Origin: Planctomycetota bacterium
GTDB taxonomy: Bacteria > Planctomycetota > UBA1135 > GCA-002686595
Length of the DNA: 64,000 bases
Direction: 5' to 3'
Assembly (NCBI GenBank): GCA_021413885.1
Contig: JAIOPM010000046.1
Location: forward strand, 47,345-111,344
Shown here one piece after another: positions 36,805-47,100 of the stretch; within the stretch, counting starts at the first letter, position 1, and each line of letters starts with the position of its first letter. The translations under genes were made by a program, and so were the position numbers. The notes beneath the pieces were generated by a model. The model was given only the letters and a program-made list of their open reading frames with translations. It was not told where the DNA came from and ran no database searches.

Positions 36805-36810
36805 TATAGT
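36805..36810 (+). promoter_or_regulatory. Putative -10 element of the transketolase gene
   Basis: TATAGT in CGCTATAGTGGGC, 42 nt before ATG 36853. The leader has no ribosome site. Confidence 0.45.
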
Positions 36811-36852
36811 GGGCGCTTTGCTCCGTTCCGTTCCACTCCGCGATTCGTCCCC

Positions 36853-39186
36853 ATGCAGACGCTCACCGAAGCCGGCACCGACTCGATGCAACGATCCATC
36901 CGTCATTGGGAGAAGGCCGGCGACCTGATCGACCAGTGCATCGACTTGATGCTCAACCTGCGCCAGTCGGGCCACCCGGGCGGTTCGCGGTCGAAGGTGC
37001 CGTTGCTCGTATCGACGACGTTGTCGGGCGCGATGCGGTGGGACATTCGCCGGCCCGAGCATCCGTTCGGCGATCGTTTCGTCCTGGTCGCGGGTCACTG
37101 CGCGCCGCTCGTCTACGCGATGCTCGCCGTCTACAACGAGGCGTTGCGGCTGCGGTACGAGAAGACTCGCGATCCGCGTTTCTTGGTGCCGAACGCGAAG
37201 GAGCGCGCGCTCTTCTGGGACGAGCTCCTCTACTTGCGCCACCACTCGCACCTCCCCGGCCACGCCGAGATGGAGGGCAAGACGCTCTTCTTCAAGTTCA
37301 ACACCGGTCCGTCGGGCCACGGCGCGCCGGCCGCGCTCGGCGAAGCGATGGCGTTGAAGCACGCCGGCGCCGGCGACGTGAAGGTCTTCGCCGTCGAAGG
37401 CGAGGGCGGCCACACCGCGGGAGCCCACCACGAGGTCAAGAACTCCGCGTGGGGCCTCGGCCTCGACAACTTGGTCTACCTCTTCGATTGGAACGACCAC
37501 GGCATCGACTCGCGCGCGCACAGCGAAGTCGTGCACGGCACGCCGCCGGAGTGGTTCGCTCCTTATGGATGGCGCGTCGACGGCACCGAGCAAGGCGAGA
37601 ACTACGCCGAGATCACGCGTGCGCTGCTCGCGATCACGCAGGACAAGAAGACCGACATGCGCCCCGGCATGGTGTGGGTCAAGACGCGCAAGGGCCGCGG
37701 CTACTACAAGTTCGACGCCGCTTCGCACGGCACACCGCACAAGCGCAACAGCGAGCTCTTCTGGAAGTGCCGCGACGACTTCCAGAACAAGTACGGCGTG
37801 CAGTTCACCGGCTTCGGCGATCAGACCGACGCGGGCGAGGACAGGGTGCGCGAGCAGACGCGCGCGTGGTTCGAGACGGTCTTCTCGGTGATGAAGAACG
37901 ACTGGGCGTTCGTCGAGTACCTCTCCGATCGTCTCGTCGAGCTCGGCGATTCGATTCCGGCGCAGACCAGCGGCTTCAAGCTCGCGAGCAAGACGAACCT
38001 CGACACCGATCGCTCGTGGCTCGCGCTCGACAAGTTGCCGCCTGAGCTCTTCGTCGCCGCCGGCACGAAGGCGCCGAACCGCGACGGCTTCGCGAAGTTC
38101 GGCGCGTGGTTGAACGCGACCGCGAGAGAGAAAATGGGTCGGCCGTTGGTGCTCGCGTGTTCCGCCGACCTCGCCGAGTCGACGAGCCTCTCGGGCTTCT
38201 CGAAGGATTGGGGTTCATCCAAGGGCTTCGGCTGGTACGAGCGCACGAAGAACCCGGGCGGCTCGCTCCTGCCGCAACAGATCACCGAGTTCACCAACTC
38301 AGGACTCGTCGCCGGCCTCGCGGTCACCAACATGTCGTCGAAACCCGAAGAGGAGTTCGTCGGCTACTGGGGCGCGACGTCGACGTACGGCTCGTTCTCG
38401 TACTTGAAGTACGGCCTGATGCGGCTCTTCTCGCAGCTCGCGCAGGACTGCCCGCTGAAGCTCGGCAAGGTGATCTGGGTCGTCGGTCACTCCGGCCCCG
38501 AGACCGCCGAGGACAGCCGCACGCACTTCGGCATCTTTGCGCCGGGCGTCACGCAGCTCTTCCCCGACGACCACGTCATCAACCTCCATCCGTGGGAGCA
38601 CAACGAGGTCGCGCCGCTCCTCGCCGCCGCGCTCGCCGCGAAGGAACCGATCGTGGCGATCCACCTCACGCGTCCCGCGGTGACGATCCCCGATCGCGCC
38701 GCGCTCGGTGTCGCGCCGTACCTCGACGCCGCGAAGGGCGCGTACGTGATCAAGGCGTTCGATCCGAAGCGCCCGACGGAAGGCACGATCATCGTGCAAG
38801 GCACGAGCACGACGGAATCGGTCTACGCGCTCCTCCCCCGTTTGCTGAAGGGCGAAGGCCCGAACGTGAAGCTCGTCCAAGCGTGTTCGTGGGAACTCTT
38901 CCGCCGCCAATCACAGGCGTACCGCGATCAGATCCTGCCGTGGAGCGAATGGCTCGACTCCACCGTGATCACCAACGGCGCGCGCCGCCTGATGCACGAC
39001 TGGCTCCCCCACAAGATCGCCGAGGAATACGCGATGTCGAGCGACTGGGACGACCGCTGGCGCACCGGCGGCAACGTCGGGGAGCTGAAGAAGGAAGCGC
39101 ATATCGACCCCGAGTCGCTGTGGACGGGGATCGTGCGGTTCGCGAAGGAGCGCGACCGGCGAATGGCGCGATTGACCGGTAACTGA
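36853..39186 (+). CDS. Transketolase family enzyme
   Basis: 777 aa, a full-length two-part transketolase: N-terminal thiamine-diphosphate domain (LRQSGHPGGSRSKV, GHAEMEGKTLFF, FNTGPSGHGAPAALGEA, the metal/ThDP region EGEGGHTAGAHHEVKNSAWG and DWNDHG), a central pyrimidine-binding domain (TEFTNSGLVAGLAVTNMSS, YWGATSTYGSFSY) and a C-terminal domain (VQGTSTTESVYALL). The usual GDG of the ThDP motif is GEG here. It transfers two-carbon units between sugar phosphates in the pentose pathway; this divergent branch could have another acceptor. It could use pentose phosphates made by the deo genes, but lies 18 kb away and has its own promoter. Confidence 0.93.
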   Translation: MQTLTEAGTDSMQRSIRHWEKAGDLIDQCIDLMLNLRQSGHPGGSRSKVPLLVSTTLSGAMRWDIRRPEHPFGDRFVLVAGHCAPLVYAMLAVYNEALRLRYEKTRDPRFLVPNAKERALFWDELLYLRHHSHLPGHAEMEGKTLFFKFNTGPSGHGAPAALGEAMALKHAGAGDVKVFAVEGEGGHTAGAHHEVKNSAWGLGLDNLVYLFDWNDHGIDSRAHSEVVHGTPPEWFAPYGWRVDGTEQGENYAEITRALLAITQDKKTDMRPGMVWVKTRKGRGYYKFDAASHGTPHKRNSELFWKCRDDFQNKYGVQFTGFGDQTDAGEDRVREQTRAWFETVFSVMKNDWAFVEYLSDRLVELGDSIPAQTSGFKLASKTNLDTDRSWLALDKLPPELFVAAGTKAPNRDGFAKFGAWLNATAREKMGRPLVLACSADLAESTSLSGFSKDWGSSKGFGWYERTKNPGGSLLPQQITEFTNSGLVAGLAVTNMSSKPEEEFVGYWGATSTYGSFSYLKYGLMRLFSQLAQDCPLKLGKVIWVVGHSGPETAEDSRTHFGIFAPGVTQLFPDDHVINLHPWEHNEVAPLLAAALAAKEPIVAIHLTRPAVTIPDRAALGVAPYLDAAKGAYVIKAFDPKRPTEGTIIVQGTSTTESVYALLPRLLKGEGPNVKLVQACSWELFRRQSQAYRDQILPWSEWLDSTVITNGARRLMHDWLPHKIAEEYAMSSDWDDRWRTGGNVGELKKEAHIDPESLWTGIVRFAKERDRRMARLTGN

Positions 39187-39248
39187 GCGTCAGCGGCGAC
39201 GTCTCTATTCGGTGAGAGCGAGCTCGCGTTCACGGCGAGCGATGCGTC

Positions 39249-39584
39249 GTGAACCTCCCGAATGCCGAGCGTGCAGTCATCGACAACGCCAAGTTGGTTG
39301 GCTACCTGCTGTCGTCGACGCATCCTGTCGGTCGATACAAGGCGCGCTTCTTTCTGCAGGTCGGCTACACCGAGACGCACGCGACTCGGTTCGAGGCCGA
39401 CTTGCTAGATCACGCGCGCGCGCATTCGGCCACGCTGACCGAGGCGACCGCCTTCGGACGCAAGTACGAGGTCCGTGGTAGTTTGCTCACGCCGTCTGGA
39501 AGGCGAACCGATCTAGTGACCGTTTGGATCATTCTCGATGGCGAGCAGGTCCCACGGCTCATCACGGCTTATCCTGGAGACTGA
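39249..39584 (+). CDS. DUF6883-like small protein
   Basis: 111 aa with GTG start. The pattern LPNAERAVIDNAKLVGYLLS, HPVGRYKARFF, LGYTE-like VGYTETHATRFEADLLDH, then AFGRKYEVRGSLLTPSGR and VWIIL matches DUF6883, a small domain also found at the C-terminus of polymorphic toxins. Cytoplasmic, no signal. It is followed after 2 nt by a DUF4926-like gene. Such two-gene units are found in many bacteria and look like toxin-antitoxin or toxin-immunity pairs, but activity is unproven. Lies directly behind the transketolase gene, 62 nt after its stop. Confidence 0.78.
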   Translation: MNLPNAERAVIDNAKLVGYLLSSTHPVGRYKARFFLQVGYTETHATRFEADLLDHARAHSATLTEATAFGRKYEVRGSLLTPSGRRTDLVTVWIILDGEQVPRLITAYPGD

Positions 39585-39586
39585 CG

Positions 39587-39820
39587 ATGGCCTTCGAAAC
39601 GCTCGACACGGTTGTCTTGGTACGCGACCTCCCCGCGCATGGACTGAAGCAGGGTGATCTCGGCGCCGTCGTGCAGATCTATCCGCCGGATGGACTCGAG
39701 GTCGAGTTCGTGACCGCGTCGGGACACACGGGCGCTCTCGTCACGCTCGAGATCCATGACGTGCGGGCCGTCGTCGAGGACGACTTGGTCACGGTCCGGC
39801 GCTTCCGACACACCGCCTAG
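39587..39820 (+). CDS. DUF4926-like small protein
   Basis: 77 aa from ATG 39587; GGAG is 8 nt upstream and the previous stop 2 nt upstream. Matches DUF4926: VVLVRDLPAHGLKQGDLGAV, VQIYPPDGLEVEFVTASGHT, LVTLEIHDVRAV. A small beta-barrel (SH3-like) protein by pattern. Partner of the DUF6883-like protein before it, likely in one transcript. Function unknown; the antitoxin or immunity role is inference from the pairing. Confidence 0.78.
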   Translation: MAFETLDTVVLVRDLPAHGLKQGDLGAVVQIYPPDGLEVEFVTASGHTGALVTLEIHDVRAVVEDDLVTVRRFRHTA

Positions 39821-39847
39821 TCGCGGCGAGTTCGTCGGGCTCCTTCG

Positions 39848-40339
39848 CTACTTCGTCGCCTCGCTGCCTGCGGCGGCCAAGTCCGAGTTGAAGATGTCGC
39901 GCGTCACCTTCCAACTCCCGTCCGACTGACGACGGAATATCTCGAGGAACTTGCCCTCGTCCTTGATCGGCGCAGCGCCCGGCGGAGTCATCGTCATCGA
40001 GTACGTGCCGCACGAGTAGCCGAGGTCGCCGCGCACGACGACGTCCTCCGTGTTCAACACCATCGCGGTGACCGGCGGCCATGCGCGCAGCATCGCCTCG
40101 ATCGCCGAAGGACCGACCACGCCTCGCACGTTCGGCGCCATGAAGCGCGCATCGGCGGTGTAGTAGCTCTCGACGAGCGCCCGGTATTCGCCGCGCACGG
40201 TGAGTTCGGAGAACGACGCGTCGAGCGCGCGGATCGCGGCTTCGTCTTCGTGTCGAACGGCGCCGCTCGCTCGCGTGGTGCGGCAGGCGACGAAGAGCAG
40301 CGGGGCGAGAACGGTCACGGCGAGGATTCGGAGCTTCAT
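39848..40339 (-). CDS. SnoaL/DUF4440-like lipoprotein
   Basis: 163 aa from ATG 40339. Lipoprotein signal with LFVAC. The rest matches the SnoaL-like/NTF2-fold DUF4440 pattern: EDEAAIRALDASFSELTVRGEYRALVESYY, ADARFMAPNVRGVVGPSAI, LGYSCGTYSMTM, GKFLEIFRRQSDGSWKVTRDIFNSD. NTF2-fold proteins bind small ligands or act as enzymes; the specific role cannot be told. Opposite strand to its neighbours; the sigma factor gene starts 139 bp away, divergent. Confidence 0.88.
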   Translation of the reverse strand: MKLRILAVTVLAPLLFVACRTTRASGAVRHEDEAAIRALDASFSELTVRGEYRALVESYYTADARFMAPNVRGVVGPSAIEAMLRAWPPVTAMVLNTEDVVVRGDLGYSCGTYSMTMTPPGAAPIKDEGKFLEIFRRQSDGSWKVTRDIFNSDLAAAGSEATK

Positions 40340-40463
40340 CGAGTTTCGATCTTGGGGTCGGGGAAGAGCGCGGATCGACGTCCGCTCGGGCGGAGAAGCG
40401 TACGCCCCCCGCGAACGCGGATCACGATTCCGGCGAAACCGCGCGCCAACGCCACCGCGCGAG

Positions 40464-40469
40464 TAGATT
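40464..40469 (+). promoter_or_regulatory. Putative -10 element, leaderless start of the sigma factor gene
   Basis: TAGATT in GAGTAGATTCGGG, 8 nt before ATG 40478, with no ribosome site between. Confidence 0.45.
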
Positions 40470-40477
40470 CGGGCCCG

Positions 40478-41062
40478 ATGGCGTCGGAGCCGAGACCGTC
40501 CACCGTCGACATCCTGCTCGACGAACGCCAAGGCGCGGCGGAGCGCGTGGAGAAGCTCCTGCCCGACGTCTACGCCGATTTGCGCGCGGCGGCGCAAGCG
40601 TCGCTGCGGCGTGAACGCGCGGGACATTCGCTCGACGCGACGGCGCTCGTCCACGAGGCGTACCTGCGCCTCGTCGGCCCGCGCGAAATTCCATGGCAGA
40701 GCCGCGCGCACTTCTATGCCGCCGCCGCCGAGGCGATGCGCCGCATCCTGGTCGATCACGCGCGAGCGAAGGCCGCGGCGCGGCGCGGCGGGGATGCGCG
40801 GCGGGCGGCGGTCGAGCTCTCGACGCTGCCCGATCCGAACTCGGAGAGCGAATCCGCCGGATTCTTGATCCTCGACGGCGCGATCGCGCGCTTGGGGGAA
40901 GTGGACCCGGAAGCGGCGTCGGTCGTCAGGCTGCGCTACTTCGCCGGGTTGGGCGTCGAGGAAACGGCCGCAGCCCTCGGCCTCTCGCCCGCCACCGTCA
41001 AGCGCGCGTGGGCGTTCGCTCGCGGCTGGCTGAAGCAAGCGATCGAAGCCGAGAGCGATTGA
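40478..41062 (+). CDS. ECF-type RNA polymerase sigma factor
   Basis: 194 aa from ATG 40478. Matches the ECF subgroup common in planctomycetes and acidobacteria: LLPDVYADLRAAAQASLRRER, then the signature HSLDATALVHEAYLRLVG, FYAAAAEAMRRILVDHARAK, and a sigma-4 helix-turn-helix (LRYFAGLGVEETAAALGLSPATVKRAWAFAR). No anti-sigma gene next to it; instead two kinase-TPR genes follow in the same direction, the first 16 nt downstream. The usual model is that the kinase controls the sigma factor by phosphorylation (known from such gene pairs, inference here). Confidence 0.95.
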   Translation: MASEPRPSTVDILLDERQGAAERVEKLLPDVYADLRAAAQASLRRERAGHSLDATALVHEAYLRLVGPREIPWQSRAHFYAAAAEAMRRILVDHARAKAAARRGGDARRAAVELSTLPDPNSESESAGFLILDGAIARLGEVDPEAASVVRLRYFAGLGVEETAAALGLSPATVKRAWAFARGWLKQAIEAESD

Positions 41063-41078
41063 CCGAGTCCCGACCGAC

Positions 41079-44072
41079 ATGATCGATCCCCGACACGTAC
41101 GCCTGCGCCGGATCTTCGACGAGGCGCTCGAACTGCCGAAGACCGAGCGCGCCGCGTTCCTCGCGCGCGAATGCGGCGACGATGCTTCGTTGAAGGCGCA
41201 AGTCGAAACGTTGCTCGCGGCGGCGGAGGACGAGCGTTTCCTCGCCGCGCCGACGGCACTCGGCTCGGAGGAAACCGCGCCGCTCTTCGAAGGTCCCGGC
41301 ACGCGCATCGGCCCGTACAAGCTCCTGCAGCGGATCGGCGAAGGCGGCTTCGGCGCGGTCTTCATGGCCGAGCAGGAGCGGCCGGTCGTCCGCAAAGTCG
41401 CGCTCAAGATCATCAAGCTCGGCATGGACACGCGACAGGTCGTCGCGCGCTTCGAGCAGGAGCGACAAGCCCTCGCGCTGATGGATCACCCGAACATCGC
41501 GCGCGTGATCGACGCGGGCGCGACGGACACGGGGCGCCCGTACTTCGTGATGGAGCTCGTCAAGGGCGAACCGATCGCGGAGTACTGCGACACGCACAAC
41601 CTTCCGATCGACGAACGCCTCGCGCTCTTCGAGCAAGTGTGCAACGCCGTCCAGCACGCGCATTCGAAGGGGATCATCCACCGCGACCTGAAGCCCTCGA
41701 ACATCCTCGTCGGTACGCAGGACGGCAAGCCGCACGCGAAGATCATCGACTTCGGCATCGCGAAGGCGACGTCGGCGAAGTTGACCGACAAGACACTCTT
41801 TACCGAGCACCAGCAGGTGATCGGCACGTTGCAGTACATGAGCCCGGAGCAGGCCGCAGGCTCGCTCGACATCGACACGCGCACCGACGTCTACGCGCTC
41901 GGCGTCGTGCTCTACGAGTTGCTGACCGGCAGCACGCCGTTCGACACGGCGACGCTGCGCGACGCGGTCTACAGCGAGATCCAACGCATCATCCGCGAGG
42001 TCGAGCCGCCGAAACCGTCGACACGGCTCAGCCAATCGGCCGACACGCTCGCGAACATCGCTGCGCGCCGCCGCGTCGAGCCCAAGCGCCTGGGCACGCT
42101 CGTGCGCGGCGAACTCGACTGGATCGTCATGAAGGCGCTCGAGAAGGATCGCGCACGCCGCTACGACACGCCGAGCAGCTTCGCCGACGACATTCGACGC
42201 TACCTGAGCGGCGCAGCGGTTTCCGCGGCTCCGCCGAGCACGGCGTACCGCGTCCGGACGTTCATCCGCCGCAATCGCCTCGTCGTGTCGGCCGCGAGCG
42301 CAGTCGCCGCGGCGCTGTTGATCGGCGTCGTGGGGTTCGCGTGGCAAGCGCGCGCGGCGAGTCGCCAACGCGATCTCGCGGTCGAAGCCGGGACCAAGGA
42401 ATCCGAGCAACGCCGGATCGCCGAGGCGCAGCGCAAGCTCGCCGACGAGCAACGCGATCGCGCTGTGAAGGCCGAGGCGGAGGCAGAAGTGCGCGCGACC
42501 GAGCTCCAGAAGGTCGCGGACTTCCAAGCGGAGATGCTGGACGGGATCGATCCGACGCGCGCGGGCCGGGCGCTCTCCGCGGACGTGCTCGCCAAGCTCG
42601 ACGCCGCGCTCGCGAAAGCCAACTTCTCCGAAGCCGAGCGCAAGGCCCGGGTCGCGACGTTCGAGCGCGAGTGGGTGCGCGTCAACGCGGGCGACGTCGC
42701 GCGCGGGCTGATCGACCGGACGATTCTCGAGCCCGCGATCCGTTCGATCGACGTGCAGTTCGCCGATCAGCCGTCGATCGACGCACGGCTGCGACAGGCC
42801 CTCGCGTTCCGCTACGACGAGCTCGGGCTCTACGACGCCGCGCTGCCGTTGCAAGAGGCCGCCCTCGCGACCCGGCGGCGCGTGCTCGGCGAAGAGCATC
42901 CGGACACGCTGACCTCGATCGGCGAGCTCGGCACGTTGCTCGAGAAACAGGGCAAGCTGGCCGAGGCCGAAGCGTACCGACGCGAAGGACTCGAGAAGAG
43001 TCGGCGCGTGCTCGGCGAAGAGGACCCGGACACGCTGCACGCGATCATGAACATGGGCATGGTGCTGCTGCGGCAGGGCAAGCGCGAGGAAGCCGCGCCG
43101 TACTACCGCGAAGCGCTGGAGAAGTCGCGGCGCGTGCTCGGCTCCGAGCACCCCGACACGTTGAACGTGCTCAACAACTGGGGCGCGATGCTGAAGGACG
43201 AAGGCCGGTTGGAGGAGGCCGAGCCTTACTACCGCGAATCGCTCGACACCTGTCGGCGCGTGCTCGGAGAAGATCACGAGCAGACGCTGCGAGCGCTCGG
43301 CAACCTGGGCACGTTGCTGGTCTTCGCAAACGAACTCTCCGAAGCCGAGGTGTACCTGCGTCAGGCGCTCGAAGGTCGCCGACGCGTGCTCGGCGAGGAG
43401 CATCCGGAGACGCTGCACTCGCTGATCAGCATGGGCTGGCTGCTGCAGGCCCAAGGCAAGATCGTCGAAGCCGAGCCCTTCTTGCGCGAGTCGCTGGAGA
43501 AGCGCCGGCGCGTGCTCGGCGACGATCATCCGTGGACGCTCGGCTCGGCGAACAGTCTGGGACTCTTGTTGCAGTACCAGGGCAAGCTCGACGAGGCCGA
43601 GCCGTACTTCGTCGAAGCGTCGACGACGATGCGGCGCGTGCTCGGTCCGCAGCATCCGGACACGCTGAACGCGATCCACAACCTCGGTCTCTTGCGCATC
43701 CAGCAGGCGCGGTACGCCGACGCCGTCGAGCTCCTCGCGCCGATCGAAGCTGACACACGCACGGCGTTTACCGGTCCGAACGCGTACTGGGTGGCGCAGC
43801 TCCTGATGAACCTCGGCAACGCGCGCGCGAGTGTCGCGCGCGACACTCGCGGGTTCGCCGCGGCGGAGGCGAACTTGCTCGAAGCGCGCTCGCTCTTCGA
43901 CGTGACGCCCAATCCGTTCGCGAACGGCGCCCGCGCCGACGCGCAGGCGCTCGTCGAACTCTATGAGGCGTGGGACCGCGCCGAGCCGGGGCAAGGCCAC
44001 GACGTCCAAGCCGCGCAGTGCCGTGCCTCGGCGAGCCCGGCTGCGGCGACCGAAGCTGGAGGAGACGAATGA
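41079..44072 (+). CDS. Membrane Ser/Thr protein kinase with TPR sensor domain, first of two
   Basis: 997 aa. Residues 1-75 form a short N-terminal region seen in planctomycete kinases. Kinase domain about 78-345: Gly-loop IGEGGFG (86-92), VALK Lys110, HRDLKPSN (201-208), DFG (224-226), and the activation loop ending GTLQYMSPEQA. All catalytic residues present, so it should be active. A membrane helix near 405-427 (AASAVAAALLIGVVGFAW) is followed by a coiled stretch and about ten kinesin-light-chain-type TPRs with RRVLGEEHPDTL. Cytoplasmic kinase, extracytoplasmic TPR sensor by topology. Probably co-transcribed with the sigma factor 16 nt upstream. Confidence 0.95.
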   Translation: MIDPRHVRLRRIFDEALELPKTERAAFLARECGDDASLKAQVETLLAAAEDERFLAAPTALGSEETAPLFEGPGTRIGPYKLLQRIGEGGFGAVFMAEQERPVVRKVALKIIKLGMDTRQVVARFEQERQALALMDHPNIARVIDAGATDTGRPYFVMELVKGEPIAEYCDTHNLPIDERLALFEQVCNAVQHAHSKGIIHRDLKPSNILVGTQDGKPHAKIIDFGIAKATSAKLTDKTLFTEHQQVIGTLQYMSPEQAAGSLDIDTRTDVYALGVVLYELLTGSTPFDTATLRDAVYSEIQRIIREVEPPKPSTRLSQSADTLANIAARRRVEPKRLGTLVRGELDWIVMKALEKDRARRYDTPSSFADDIRRYLSGAAVSAAPPSTAYRVRTFIRRNRLVVSAASAVAAALLIGVVGFAWQARAASRQRDLAVEAGTKESEQRRIAEAQRKLADEQRDRAVKAEAEAEVRATELQKVADFQAEMLDGIDPTRAGRALSADVLAKLDAALAKANFSEAERKARVATFEREWVRVNAGDVARGLIDRTILEPAIRSIDVQFADQPSIDARLRQALAFRYDELGLYDAALPLQEAALATRRRVLGEEHPDTLTSIGELGTLLEKQGKLAEAEAYRREGLEKSRRVLGEEDPDTLHAIMNMGMVLLRQGKREEAAPYYREALEKSRRVLGSEHPDTLNVLNNWGAMLKDEGRLEEAEPYYRESLDTCRRVLGEDHEQTLRALGNLGTLLVFANELSEAEVYLRQALEGRRRVLGEEHPETLHSLISMGWLLQAQGKIVEAEPFLRESLEKRRRVLGDDHPWTLGSANSLGLLLQYQGKLDEAEPYFVEASTTMRRVLGPQHPDTLNAIHNLGLLRIQQARYADAVELLAPIEADTRTAFTGPNAYWVAQLLMNLGNARASVARDTRGFAAAEANLLEARSLFDVTPNPFANGARADAQALVELYEAWDRAEPGQGHDVQAAQCRASASPAAATEAGGDE

Positions 44073-44190
44073 GCGCTCGCACCGGCCGCGCCTGTGCTCG
44101 TCCCCATGCTCGCGACGGCGCGCGTGAGCCGCGACGTCGCGTCACCGCGGCGTCGGGCGGGACCGAGTCGAACGCCGGGAACCGAACGAC

Positions 44191-47100
44191 ATGAGCGACT
44201 CCAAACACGATCGACTGCGCTTCCTCTTCGATCGCGCGCTCGACTACACCGGCTCGAAGCGCACGGACTTCCTCGAGCGCGAATGCCGCGACGACGCGGA
44301 GCTGAAGGCGCGCGTCGAAGCGTTGCTCGCCGCGACGGAGGACGAGCGCTTCCTCACCGCGCCGACCGGGCCCGCGCCGAAAGAAACCGCGCCGATCTTC
44401 GAAGGCCCCGGCACGCGCATCGGGCCGTACAAGCTCTTGCAGATGATCGGCGAAGGCGGCTTCGGCGCGGTCTTCATGGCCGAGCAGGAGAAGCCGGTCG
44501 CGCGGCGCGTCGCGCTCAAGATCATCAAGCTCGGCATGGACACGCGCCAAGTCGTCGCGCGGTTCGAGCAGGAGCGTCAAGCGTTGGCGGTGATGGATCA
44601 CCCCAACATCGCGCGCGTGATCGACGCCGGTGCGACCGACACGGGCCGGCCGTACTTCGTGATGGAGCTCGTCAAGGGCGAGCCGATCTCCGAGTACTGC
44701 GACAAACACAACCTGCCGATCACCGAACGACTCGCGCTCTTCGAGCAAGTGTGCAACGCCGTCCAACACGCGCACTCGAAAGGCATCATCCACCGCGACC
44801 TCAAGCCCTCGAACATCCTCGTCGGCACGCAGGACGGCAAACCGCACGCGAAGATCATCGACTTCGGCATCGCGAAGGCGACGTCGGCGAAGTTGACCGA
44901 CAAGACGCTCTTCACCGAGCACCGTCAGATCATCGGCACGCTCCAGTACATGAGCCCCGAGCAGGCCGAGGGTTCCCTCGACATCGACACGCGCACCGAC
45001 GTGTACGCGCTCGGCGTTGTGCTCTACGAACTGCTGACCGGATCGACGCCGTTCGACAGCGACACGCTGCGCGATGCGATGTACAGCGAGATCCAACGCA
45101 TGATCCGCGAGGTCGAGCCGCCGAACCCGTCGGCGCGCCTGCACCAATCGTCGGACACGCTCGCGAACGTTGCGGCTCGGCGCCGCGTCGAGCCGAAACG
45201 TCTCGGCACGCTCGTGCGCGGCGAACTCGACTGGATCGTGATGAAGGCGCTCGAGAAGGATCGCTCGCGCCGCTACGAGACCGCGACCGGACTCGGGGAA
45301 GACGTGCGTCGCTACCTCGCCGGCGAAGCGGTCGTCGCCGCGCCGCCGAGCGCCGCGTACCGCTTCCGGAAGTTCGTCCGGCGCAACAAGGCGACGGTCG
45401 TCGCCGGTTCCGCGGTCTCGCTCGCTTTGCTCGTCGGCGTGATCGCGTTCGCGTGGCAGGCGAGCATCGCACGCAGCGAGCGCGACAACGCGGTGAAGGC
45501 GCAAGCCGCGGAAGCCGAGCAACGCAAGATCGCCGACGAGCAACGGGCCGAGGCGGTGAAGCAACAAGGTCTCGCGGAAGCGAACGCGGCGGCCGAAACG
45601 AAGGCGCGCAAACGCGCCGAGACGACCACGTCGTTCGTGACCGACGCGCTGCGCTCGTCCGATCCGAACTACGGCGGCGAACAAGGCATCACCGTCGCCG
45701 AGGCGATGCAGCAGGCGGTCAAGCTGCTCGACGACGGCGCCTTCATCGAGGAGCCCGACCTCGACGCGGGCCTGCGCAAGATGATCGCCGACATCTTCAA
45801 CCGCAACGGCCGCATCGCGGACGCGCTCCCGCTCGCCGAACACGCGCTCGCGACGTTCGAAGCGTCGGCCAAGGGCGATTCGAAGGACGTCGCCGCTGCG
45901 TTGAATCAGGTCGCCACGATCCATCAGAACTTGGGGCACCTCGACGCGGCCGAACCGCTCTTCGTGCGCGGCCTGGAGATGCAACGGCGTCTCCATCCGG
46001 GCGACAGCGACGAAGTCTCGATGGCGCTCAACAACCTCGCGCTCGTGCGCGCGTACCTCGGTCGTCTCGAGGAGGCCGAGCCGCTCTTCGCGGAGTCGCT
46101 CGCGATGAAGCAACGGCGCGTCGCGGGCGACAACGAAGAAATCGCGATGGGCCTCAACAACCTCGCCACCATCCTCGACGATCTCGGTCGGCGCACGGAG
46201 GCCGTCGCGCTGTACGAGCAATCGCTCGCGATGTACGAGCGTCTGTTCGACGACCATCCGCAGGTCGCGATGGCGCTCTACAACCTCGGACAAGCGCGGA
46301 TCTCCGAGAGCCGCTTGGAGGAAGCCGACGCGTTGCTCTCGCGCGCGCTCGAGATGTACCACCGACTTTTCCAAGGCGATCATCCCGACGTCGCTCGAGC
46401 GCTCAACGGCGTCGCGAACATCCGCAAGCTCCGCGGTCGCTTCGCGGAGGCCGAGCCGCTGCTCACCGAGGCGCTGGAGATGAAGCAGCGTCTGTTCCCG
46501 GGCGATCATCCGCAGGTCGCGTTGGGCCTCGAATCGCTCTCGCGTCTGTACAAGACGATGGGCGACCTCCAACGAGCCGAGACCTTCGAGGCGCGAGCGC
46601 TGGAGATGCAGGAGCGTCTCTACCCGAACGATCATCCCGACGTCGCGCGCGCGCTCGACTTGCTCGCGGGCGTGCGCCAAGACCTCGATCGCCCGGCGGA
46701 GGCGGAACCGTTGCTCGTTCGCGCGCTCGCGATGCAACGACGGCTCCACGCCGGAGACCACGCCGACGTCGCGCGAGCGATGAACCGCCTCGCGTCCGTG
46801 CTCCGCGACCAAGACCGCAACGCCGAAGCCGAGTTGTCGTCGCGGGCTGCGCTCGAGATGTTGCGACGCGTGTATCCCGGCGACCATTCCGTGGTGGCCG
46901 GCGCGATGGCGGTCTTGGGACGCACGTTGCTCGCGGCCGACCGCGCGGCGGAGGCCGAGGCGCTCTTCCGCGACGCCGTCGAGATGGATCGCCGCTACTA
47001 CAAGGGCGAGCACTACGACATCGCGATCGGCCTCACGTACCTCGCCGGCGCGCAACACGCGTTGGGCAAGACCGACGACGAGCGCGCGAGCTTCGCCGAA

